From: Chionoecetes opilio
Taxonomy: Eukaryota; Arthropoda; Malacostraca; Decapoda; Majidae
Direction of reading: 5' to 3'
Length of the DNA: 64,000 nt
NCBI GenBank assembly: GCA_016584305.1
Contig: JACEEZ010013932.1
Span: 37,561-101,560 of the forward strand
In this document: positions 58,201 through 64,000 of the stretch, piece by piece
Layout: every line of letters begins with the position of its first letter
How positions within the stretch are numbered: the first letter of the stretch is position 1
The notes under the pieces: generated by a model
Seen by the model: only the letters and a program-made list of their open reading frames with translations
The model's database searches: none
What the model was told of the DNA's origin: nothing
Made by a program: the position numbers and the translations under genes

Positions 58201-60199
58201 CACCTTGGTCCCCTCAGGCACATGGGCGGCCCAGGCGAGGTCATTTTCCCCCCCAAAAGTCTCGGGTCACGGCATGCTGTACTTGAACTTGGTGAGGAAG
58301 GCGTTGATGCCCCTCTGGAGGCCGCCCCCATAAAGTCCTCAAGCAAAACGCAGCACGACGCCCCCCTGGGAGGCAAGGAAAGGGCTGTCAACACTCACAC
58401 TGGAGTATACTTATGGGGGTAAACAAAAAGTTGCTGAAAAAAAGTTACGAGGATTTAGTGGTAGGTAAAAAACACACACTCACACCACTAACACAAGGCT
58501 GACACCACTAACACAAGGCTGACCCCCACTAACACAAGGCTGACACCCACTAACAAAAGGCTGACACCCCCAAACACTAAAACCTAAATATGACGCAAAT
58601 ATACCACTAACTCAATATACTATACAACTCAATATAACACTGCTTAATACCATTTTCCTAACCAAACCTAACCTAACAACCAAATCATAGGTTAAGATAG
58701 GTGAAGCATTGTAGTAACCAGAAAGGTTTCACCACTCACACGCAGAGAAGGATGATCAAAATTATTCATGGAATGCGTAACTTTAGTTATGAGAAGAGAT
58801 TGAAGCTATTAGAGTTACACTCACTTTAGAGGCGCAGAGTAAGGGGCGATTGATAGAAGTTTTTAAGTGGATAGAGGGATTAATAAAGGAGAGGCAGGAA
58901 AAGTTCTTACGGCTAGTAACCAGGGTAGAACAAGAACTAAACGGATTTAAGCTGAAAAGTGTAGATTTAAAAAGGAAATAGGGAAAAACTGGTTCACAAA
59001 TAGGGTGGTGAATGATTGGAATGGACTCAGTAGCAGGTAGTTAGTGCAGAGTCTATTTGGGGTCTTTAAAATGAGTCTGGATAAATTCATGGATGGGGAA
59101 GAGAGGTGGATGTAGGTAGTGTTAAGTAACAGGAACTACCTGTGTCGGTCTCACGGCCTCTTTTAGCTTCCTTTTTGTTCTTAGTTCTATGTTTCGTTGG
59201 TGTTTTATCGAGTTCCCTTATCAATACAGTGGTCAAATAAGCATCTATCTATCTTTGCAATCTACCTGGAAACTCAAACCTTATTGTAGGCGATCTTGTC
59301 AAAGATGGCGTTGATCTGGTCCGGGGTCTCCACCTTCAGGATGATGGGTGGGAGCTGAGCAAGGCGTCATCCTCCAGCACCGGCAGCAAGTGCTCGACAA
59401 GAACTGGAAGCCCTGACACACACAATAGTACATAACATTAAGACCAACACCTCACCTTTATTATGGCATCCCAGTATTTACAACTCTGGAAATGGAGTTT
59501 TAATGAGATACAATGATGCTTCTAGAAATACAAAGTCTTGTCTATACTGTATCAGGAGATGAGTCACCTTTACACCTGTCCATGCACCTCATACTCACAT
59601 CTCCCTGTCCTCATTATTCCTGCTCCCCTCCCTCATTCATGTACTTCAATACTTGATCCTCACTAAAGAACGACATCATCCTCTCTTGTCCATCTTGCTT
59701 GCAATTTACCGAGTCTAGCCCAAATAAATGGTTAATGATTAGGTGAGTTCTGATCAGGACACAGCACAGTGACTCACCATTTCCAGCCAGGTTCCACATG
59801 TGCCGCCCTTGTACTGCACATAGCTGCAAGCCCTCGTTCAGCCACAGTCATCCCACCACGCCAAAGTCACTGGGGAATAACAAACGCAAGAAATAATAAG
59901 AATAAACCTCTATAATAACCTATATACTACTACTACTACTACTACTATACTACTACTACTACTATTACTACTACTACTACTACTACACTACTACTACTAC
60001 TACTACTATTACTACACTACTACTACTACTATCCTGATCTCTCCTTTCCTACTACTACTACTACTACTATCCTGAATCTCCTCTCTTCCTACTACTACTA
60101 CTACTACTACTACTACACTACTACTACTACTACTACTACTACTATCCTGAATCTCCTCCTCTTCCTACTACTACTACTATTCTGAATCTCCTCCTCTTC

Positions 60200-60244
<45 letters not shown>

Positions 60245-63200
60245 TTCTGAATCTCCTCCTCTTCCTACTACTACTACTACTACTACTATTCTGAATCTCC
60301 TCCTCTTCCTACTACTACTACTATTCTGAATCTCCTCTTCCTCCTCCTACAACAACAACAACAACAACTACTACTACTACTATACTACTATCTGAATCTC
60401 CTCTTCCTCCTCCTACACAACAACTACTACTACACTATTCTGAATCTCCTCTTCCTCCTCCTATAACAACAACAACTACTACTACTACTATATCTGAATC
60501 TCCTCTTTCCTCCTCCTCTACAACAACAACTACTACTACTATTCTGATCTCCTCTTCCATCCTCCTACAACAACTACTACTACTACTACTTACTACTACT
60601 ATTCTGAATCTCCTCTCTTCCTCCTCCTCCTACAACAACAACTACTACTACTACTACTATTCTGAATCTCCTCTTCCTCCTCCTACAACAACAACAACTA
60701 CTACTACTATTCTGAATCTCCTCTTCCTCCTCCTCCTACAACAACAACTACTACTACTACTACTATTCTGAATCTCCTCTTCCTCCTCCTACAACAACAA
60801 CAACAACTACTACTACTACTACTATTCTGAATCTCCTCTTCCTCCTACAACAACAACAACAACTACTACTACTATTCTGAATCTCCTCTTCCTCCTCCTA
60901 CTACAACAACAACAACTACTACTACTACTATTCTGAATCTCCTCTTCCTCCTACTACAACAACAACAACAACTACTACTACTACTACTATTCTGAATCTC
61001 CTCTTCCTCCTCCTACAACAACAATAACAACTACTACTACTACTACTACTATTCTGAATCTCCTCTTCCTCCTCCTACTACAACAACAACTACTACTATA
61101 CTACTACTACTATTCTGAATCTCCTCTTCCTCCTCCTCCTACAACAACAACAACTACTACTAGCCACAATGGTCTCACCCAGATTGCCGAACCACTGGTG
61201 GGCCATCTCGTGGGCTATCACGGAGGCCACGCGCTGCTTGTTGGCGGCGGAACTCTCCGTGCTGTTGTAGTAGAGCGCCGTCTCCCGGTAGGTGATGACG
61301 CCCCAGTGCTCTGTGGCGCCCGAGGAATAGTCGGGGATGGCAACCATGTCTGGGGAGAGCAGTCAAGAAGACCATATAATAATAATAATATAATAATAAC
61401 ATACTCGTTACCTCTTTTTGGTGTGCCCTTGGCCAGTCCTTTGTGATGAAAAAAAAAAAAAAAAAAAAAATCATATCCTCAAATTTCAAGGTCAAGGCAA
61501 CCATGTCTGGGCAAGATTAAATAGATTAGATTAAATAAGATGATAAAATAATAATAATATAATAAATCATATCCCCAAATTACAATGTCTTAACCCCTCC
61601 ACGCCCAGATCTTTCCTTTGCTGCATAAAAGTGTCTGTTGTTAGCCATAAAATTACGAAAAACTAACTTTAAATACCAAATTATCTTGTGGACAAGGATA
61701 CTAAACAGGTCATAGCTGTAAAATATTGCTTATAGTCATTAAAAATCGTTTAATGGTACCCAAATTACAATGGAAATGACATTCTGGGTCTCAAGGGCTT
61801 AAACAAGATGATATAATATAATACTAAAATAAATCATATCCAAAATTTCAAGGTCTTAATAGTTGTAAAAGTGCATATTTTGTATTACGAGGGAGCAAAA
61901 ACCTACATAAATAGGGCACTTTAGCCTTATAAATAGGGCATTTAGCTTATAATAGGGCACTGAGCCTTATAAAATAGGGCATTGGCCTATAAATAGGGCA
62001 TTGAGCCTTATAAATAGGGCACTGAGCCTTATTAAATAGGGCATTGAGCCTTATAAATAGGGCAGAGCCTTATAAATAGGGCATTTAGCCTTATAATAGG
62101 GCACTGACCTTTTAAATAGGGCATGGGGCCCTTTTAAATAGGGGATTTAGCCCTTTTAAATAGGGGACTGAGCCTTATAATAGGGCATGGGGCCTTATAA
62201 TGGAGTTTATGGGCATTGGGGCCTTATAAATAGGGGACTGAGCCTTATAAATAGGCATGAGCTTATAAATAGGGCACTGAGCTTTTAAAAAGGGCAGAGC
62301 CTTATAAATAGGGCATGACCCTTTTAAATAGGGCACTGAGCCCTTTTAAATAGGCATGAGCCTTATAATAGGGCACTGAGTCTTATAATAGGGCATGAGC
62401 CTTATAAATAGGGCATTGAGTCTTATAAATAGGGCCCTGACCTTATAAATAGGGGATGAGCCTTATAAAATGGAAATTGAGCCCTTTTAAATAGGGCACT
62501 GAGCCCTTTTAAATAGGGCACTGAGCTATAATAGGGCACTGACCCTTTTAAATAGGCATGAGCCTTATAAATAGGGCACTGAGTCTTATAAATAGGCACT
62601 TTAGCCTTATAAATAGGGCATTGAGCCTTATAAATAGGGCATTGAGCCTTTAAAAATAGGGCACTGAGCCTTATAATAGGGCACTGAGTCTTATAAATGG
62701 CATTGAGCCTTATAAATGGGCACTAAACCTTATAAAAGGGCACTGACCTTATAAATAGGGCATTGAGCCTTTTATAATGGGCACGGGAGCCTTATAAATA
62801 GGGCATGAGCCTTATAAATAGGGCATTGAGCTTATAAAAGGGGGCACTGAGCCTTAAAAATAGGGCATTGACCCTTTAAAAAATTTAGGGCCTGAGCCTT
62901 ATAAATAGGGCACGGGAGCCTTATAAATAGGCATTGAGCCTTATAAATAGGGCACTGAGCCTTATAAAGGGCAGAGTCTTATAAATGGGCACTGAGCCTT
63001 AAAAATAGGGATTGACCCTTTTTAAATAGGGCATGAGCCTTATAATAGACTTGAGCCTTATAAATAGGGCACTGAGCCTTATAAAAGGGCATTGACCTTA
63101 TAAATAGGGCACTGAGCCTTATAAGGATAGAAAAACACTGAGCTATATCAATGGGGCAATTGAGCCTTACCACTTTGGGAGGGGGAAGGGCAGGCCAAAC

Positions 63201-63312
63201 ATTTGTTCATACATCAGCAGCACACTCTTGCCCACTCCGGGGGCGTAACGCGTGTCGCTGAGGCGGCTCTCCGGGGCATACACTGGGACGGCACGCCACT
63301 CGCCAGCACGGA
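48191..63312 (-). CDS. M1-family zinc aminopeptidase (aminopeptidase N-like), N-terminus missing
   Basis: Fifteen minus-strand exons with GT-AG borders: 63171-63312, 61179-61349, 59778-59869, 59280-59412, 58204-58365, 57173-57306, 54686-54795, 54059-54178, 53596-53800, 53226-53300, 50912-51042, 50087-50230, 49416-49531, 48952-49060, 48191-48352. Reading order: [17 protein letters not shown] (exopeptidase motif), [11 protein letters not shown] with the third zinc ligand Glu in LWLNEG 18 residues later, [37 protein letters not shown], then the ERAP1_C-like region [83 protein letters not shown] and the end [15 protein letters not shown]. It removes N-terminal residues from peptides, usually at the cell surface. 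The C-terminus has no hydrophobic GPI signal. Several exons need one-base corrections. N-terminal exons lie beyond 63312. Confidence 0.88.
48360..48920 (+). repeat. LINE 3'-tail repeat in a 135-bp tandem array
   Basis: Four units starting 'agggagctt(t/a)aaaaggaggc' (about 48376, 48515, 48651 and 48785). Each begins with the end of a LINE ORF2 ([15 protein letters not shown], stop) and continues through 'aacaggaactaccac' and 'cctcttgtagcttcctt' to 'attttcttatgttctta'. It lies within the last intron of the M1 gene on the opposite strand. Confidence 0.85.
48952..49060 (-). CDS. M1 aminopeptidase penultimate exon
   Basis: It encodes [20 protein letters not shown] and [15 protein letters not shown] between a TTGCAG acceptor and a GTGAGT donor. 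This helical-repeat region near the C-terminus of M1 enzymes is open without corrections. Confidence 0.75.
49130..49410 (+). repeat. LINE ORF2 C-terminal fragment with (CA)n tail
   Basis: It encodes [20 protein letters not shown] and [12 protein letters not shown], the R-x-x-x-x-W-N-x-L...S-I-x-x-F-K-x-x-L-D end of arthropod LINE ORF2 proteins, followed by ACAACTAGGTAAATACAC and a CA run to 49407. 5'-truncated insertion in an M1 intron. Confidence 0.7.
49795..49990 (+). repeat. LINE ORF2 end plus 3' tail
   Basis: 'aatagggtggtaatgattgg' ... 'gaaaaattcatggatgggga' ... 'cctcttgtagcttcctta'. It joins the coding end (NDW-x-GL, KFMDGDE) to the dispersed tail, showing that the tail belongs to this LINE. 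Confidence 0.75.
50087..50230 (-). CDS. M1 aminopeptidase exon (ERAP1_C-like region)
   Basis: TTCAG acceptor, GTGACC donor. It encodes [20 protein letters not shown] or, in another frame, [15 protein letters not shown] before joining YIELSM. Position and phase fit, but the frame is broken by an indel. Confidence 0.55.
50328..50392. repeat. Truncated TTAA MITE end
   Basis: 'ttaaccccttcacacccaga' then 'tttcctttgctataaaaa', cut after about 65 bp. A long T run (50439-50480) follows. Confidence 0.75.
51060..51545 (-). repeat. Two antisense LINE 3' tails flanking a TTAA MITE
   Basis: 51060-51186 and 51405-51545 are antisense LINE-tail copies ('aaggaagctacaagaggctg'). Between them lies a complete MITE (51187-51400) with TTAA on both sides, inserted at the TTAA in 'ctccttttaa'. 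Confidence 0.8.
51187..51400. mobile_element. TTAA-type MITE inserted in a LINE tail
   Basis: TTAA, CCCCTTGGACCCAGAACG ... CTGGGTGTGGAAGGGGG, TTAA. Same family as 47707-47917. Confidence 0.8.
51770..53175. repeat. Dispersed repeat, copy 2, interrupted by a Helitron
   Basis: 51770-52176 and 52860-53175 are homologous to 42450-42985. 51840-52010 also contains an inverted segment of the same sequence ('gattttaaggaatatctatc' against 'ccagatattccttaaaatca'), so the family has internal inverted repeats. Confidence 0.7.
52177..52859 (+). mobile_element. Non-autonomous Helitron, copy 2
   Basis: Starts TCTATAATAATATAGCGAAA (52177) and ends in a hairpin (AAAAGTCCGCCC / GGGCGGCTTTT, 52827-52852) followed by CGGCTAG (ending 52859). 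It sits between A (52176) and T (52860). The empty site is visible at 42668-42680. The interior has a TG run (52198-52250) and a GGTGATGGGTAATGGG-type minisatellite. Confidence 0.85.
53226..53300 (-). CDS. M1 aminopeptidase exon
   Basis: It encodes [19 protein letters not shown] after an indel; Y/V-x-x-LGW-x-D-x-x-x-H-L is a conserved M1 helix. Acceptor TTTCAG, donor GTCAGT. Confidence 0.7.
53375..53572. mobile_element. TTAA-type MITE, 5' end eroded
   Basis: Matches the family from 'cagatatttcctttgctata' to 'gggcctaaagggggttaatt'. One TTAA remains on the right. Confidence 0.75.
53596..53800 (-). CDS. M1 aminopeptidase exon
   Basis: It encodes [20 protein letters not shown] and, after one indel, [20 protein letters not shown], the ADR-x-x-L-x-x-D-x-F...E-x-D-Y-V-P-W core of the ERAP1_C-like domain. 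Confidence 0.8.
54059..54178 (-). CDS. M1 aminopeptidase exon
   Basis: It encodes [10 protein letters not shown] and, after one indel, [28 protein letters not shown] is a signature of the M1 beta-sandwich/helical junction. Confidence 0.8.
54686..54795 (-). CDS. M1 aminopeptidase exon next to a VNTR
   Basis: It encodes [20 protein letters not shown] and [18 protein letters not shown]-x-(I/V)-PLSYVT is typical of M1 domain III. The acceptor CTCCACAG lies in the first unit of the VNTR at 54796-56450. Confidence 0.8.
54796..56450 (+). repeat. 32-bp VNTR, about 50 units, at a splice acceptor
   Basis: The unit is 'aacatgtggaggagggaacc' plus 'actattaccatt'. Some units carry an extra 'agtgtggatgccaggaac'. 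It starts directly at the 3' splice site of M1 exon 54686-54795 (minus strand), so the pyrimidine tract is part of the first unit. Translations of it in all frames are artefacts. Confidence 0.95.
56866..57076. mobile_element. TTAA-type MITE, intact copy
   Basis: TTAA (56866-56869), CCCCTTGAGGCCCAGAACG ... CTGGGCGTGAAGGG, TTAA (57073-57076). The ends are inverted repeats of about 16 bp. Confidence 0.85.
57173..57306 (-). CDS. M1 aminopeptidase exon
   Basis: It encodes [20 protein letters not shown] and [19 protein letters not shown] without interruption. The IMDTWT-x-Q-x-GYPVV motif closes the catalytic domain in M1 enzymes. Acceptor TCTGCAG, donor GTGGGG. Confidence 0.88.
57309..57545 (+). 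repeat. 13-bp minisatellite at a splice acceptor
   Basis: About 17 units of 'ggttacatacaca'. It begins within a few bases of the acceptor of M1 exon 57173-57306. Confidence 0.95.
57755..58135 (+). repeat. LINE 3' tail split by a TTAA MITE
   Basis: The tail 'ggaaaggtggatgtaggtag' (57836) is interrupted at TTAA and continues 'taacaggaactaccacgtgt' (58070). The inserted MITE is 57857-58068. Confidence 0.8.
57857..58068. mobile_element. TTAA-type MITE inserted in a LINE tail
   Basis: Left TTAC/CCTCTTGAGACCCAGAACG, right CTGGGTGCAAAGAGG/TTAA. The target is the TTAA of 'agtgttaagtaacagg'. Confidence 0.8.
58204..58365 (-). CDS. M1 aminopeptidase exon (frameshifted)
   Basis: It encodes, in shifting frames, [20 protein letters not shown] and [18 protein letters not shown], i.e. 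the KGASVLRMLxxFxG...G-x-x-x-YL-x-x-x-x-Y helix segment that follows FDxIxYxK in M1 enzymes. At least three one-base corrections are needed. Acceptor TCCCAG, donor GTGAGG. Confidence 0.7.
58480..58575 (+). repeat. 20-bp minisatellite
   Basis: Five units of 'cactaacacaaggctgacac'. Confidence 0.9.
58740..59185 (+). repeat. LINE ORF2 C-terminus plus 3' tail
   Basis: It encodes in pieces [43 protein letters not shown] and [13 protein letters not shown], a stop, then the dispersed tail 'gtaacaggaactacct ... cctcttttagcttcctt'. This is the clearest copy linking the short dispersed repeat to its parent LINE. Confidence 0.8.
59280..59412 (-). CDS. M1 aminopeptidase exon
   Basis: It encodes [40 protein letters not shown] and AYNK. 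DAL-x-SSHP-I...P-x-x-I-x-x-x-FD-x-I-x-Y-x-K is strongly conserved in M1 enzymes. One indel follows SSHP. Confidence 0.85.
59778..59869 (-). CDS. M1 aminopeptidase exon with the third zinc ligand
   Basis: After two one-base corrections it encodes [14 protein letters not shown] and [10 protein letters not shown]. The Glu of NEG (codon 59833-59835) is the third zinc ligand, 18 residues after the second His of HEMAH in the previous exon. Acceptor CCCCAG, donor GTGAGT. Confidence 0.85.
59925..61165 (+). repeat. CTA/CAA compound minisatellite in an M1 intron
   Basis: Runs of CTA, then CAA and 'ctgaatctcctcttcctcct' alternate in units of about 45-65 bp. The array reaches to within about 15 bp of the donor of exon 61179-61349. 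Confidence 0.95.
61179..61349 (-). CDS. M1 aminopeptidase catalytic exon
   Basis: Uninterrupted: [62 protein letters not shown] (codons 61198-61212) supplies two zinc ligands and the catalytic Glu. The exopeptidase motif, normally GAMEN, reads GATEH here. Acceptor TCCCCAG, donor GTGAGA. Confidence 0.93.
61380..61480. repeat. AT-rich microsatellites in an M1 intron
   Basis: A TAA run (61376-61403) and an A run of about 22 (61449-61470). Confidence 0.9.
61590..61802. mobile_element. TTAA-type MITE, intact copy
   Basis: TTAA (61590-61593), CCCCTCCACGCCCAGATC ... CTGGGTCTCAAGGGC, TTAA (61799-61802). Confidence 0.82.
61880..63165 (+). repeat. 21-bp minisatellite (TATAAATAGGGCACTGAGCCT)
   Basis: About 60 degenerate units of 'aaatagggcactgagcctta'. 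It abuts the donor of M1 exon 63171-63312; the donor GTAAGGCTCA itself resembles a unit (TAAGGCTCA). Many homopolymer errors are evident. Confidence 0.95.
63171..63312 (-). CDS. M1 aminopeptidase exon upstream of the catalytic exon
   Basis: It encodes [38 protein letters not shown] and [10 protein letters not shown] without interruption. FG-x-P(F/Y)PLPK immediately precedes the D-x-VA-x-PD-F segment in M1 enzymes. Acceptor TTTCAG, donor GTAAGG. The junction to the next exon is one base short, probably an error. This is the most upstream exon found. Confidence 0.88.
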
Positions 63313-63329
63313 CTGAAACACACATTTAT

Positions 63330-63560
63330 TAACCCTGGAGGCCAGAACGTAATTTCCATTGTAATTTGGGTGCCCTTTTAACATTGAAAACACATAATTA
63401 CAACCTCTTGAGGCCCAGAATGTATTTCCATTGTAATTTGGGTGCCATTAGACAAATTTAAAACACTAATTATTTAAACCCCTTGAGGCCCCAAAAAATA
63501 TTTCCATTGAAAATTTGAAACCTTAAAAAATTGAAAACACAATTTCTAACCCCTTGAGGC
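63330..63560. repeat. Three partial tandem TTAA MITE ends
   Basis: The end of the MITE ('gaggcccagaa.gta.tttcc' to 'tttgggtgcc') is repeated three times at about 63338, 63409 and 63480, each followed by 'aaaacac'. Confidence 0.75.
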
Positions 63561-63564
63561 CCAG

Positions 63565-63830
63565 ATATTTTTATGTTGTAAATACAGCTTAAAGTTCTCA
63601 CCTCTTTATATGTGTAAATACAGCTAAAGTTCTCCTCTTTTTTATGTGTAAATACAGCTTAAAGTTTTTCCCTTTATATGTGTAAATAAGCTTAAAGTTC
63701 TCCTCTTATGTGTAAATACAGCTTAAGTTTCACCTTTTTTATATGTGTAAATACAGCTTAAATTCTTTTTTAATTGTTAAATCAGCTTTAAGTTCTCCCT
63801 TTTAAATGTGTAAATACAGCTTAAGTATCT
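63565..63830 (+). repeat. Minisatellite of about 34 bp
   Basis: Units of 'gtgtaaatacagcttaaagt' plus 'tctcctctttttat'. The last 150 bases of the window are low quality and hold nothing recognisable. Confidence 0.85.
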
Positions 63831-64000
63831 TAAATTTAATACGTTAAATCACTTAATTCAATTCTTTAAATTGAATTTGGTAAATTCATTTGAAATCCCT
63901 GAACACCCAAAGGGCCCCGGCCGGAATCAGGCCAACCCCATTTAAAAGGGGGCGGTTCTTGTGAAATGAAAAAATTGGCAATAGTAGGGGAAAAATTTAA

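Overview
The window is nuclear DNA of an arthropod, most likely a decapod crustacean (crab-, crayfish- or shrimp-like). The evidence is spliced genes with GT-AG introns, TTAGG-type telomere-like runs, very dense minisatellites and microsatellites, and many copies of one short LINE 3' tail that I associate with decapod genomes (inference). Single-base indels interrupt almost every long reading frame, including both host genes. Three single N bases occur (7651, 15624, 24515), and two of them sit at the joints of direct duplications. Many 'frameshifts' are therefore probably residual long-read errors rather than biology.

Host genes. (1) 2516-3820, minus: the last three exons of an unrecognised gene with an acidic C-terminus. 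(2) 24530-27568, plus: a compact seven-exon SLC46-family (proton-coupled folate transporter-like) MFS gene with a readable promoter (CRE plus TATA-like box). (3) 48191-63312, minus: at least fifteen exons of an M1 zinc aminopeptidase (aminopeptidase N-like). They run from just before the exopeptidase motif to the stop codon; the N-terminal exons lie beyond the right edge. Several of its introns are filled with minisatellites that start within a few bases of splice sites.

Mobile DNA makes up most of the rest. Three copies of a 4.3-kb pogo/Tigger-like element (TA target duplication, CENP-B-type HTH exon, DDE exon, Pro/Thr repeats and a conserved C-terminal domain) lie at 10674-14968, 17515-21801 and 28771-33020. 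The first two sit in a 6.83-kb unit repeated head-to-tail (8794-15623 and 15625-22458) with an N at the joint. Each unit also carries part of an RNase H-like transposon family gene and the C-terminal exons of a HARBI1-like transposase. From 33766 to 42311 an 8.5-kb block is inserted at a TTAA within a minisatellite. It holds a P2X7-C-like exon, a MADF exon, and a PIF/Harbinger element (TAA target duplication) that is itself split by a 5-kb LINE with a PHD-finger ORF1. From 44309 to 47165 there is a three-level nest: a TTAA-type MITE, containing an AT-rich hAT-like element with an 8-bp target duplication, containing a PIF/Harbinger-type element with a 3-bp target duplication whose interior is an array of about 13 C2H2 zinc fingers. 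Two non-autonomous Helitrons (28001-28546 and 52177-52859), at least eight TTAA MITEs and several foldback elements complete the picture.

The most interesting object is the TIR element carrying the zinc-finger array (44707-46825), because its boundaries, target duplications and nesting can be read directly from the sequence.
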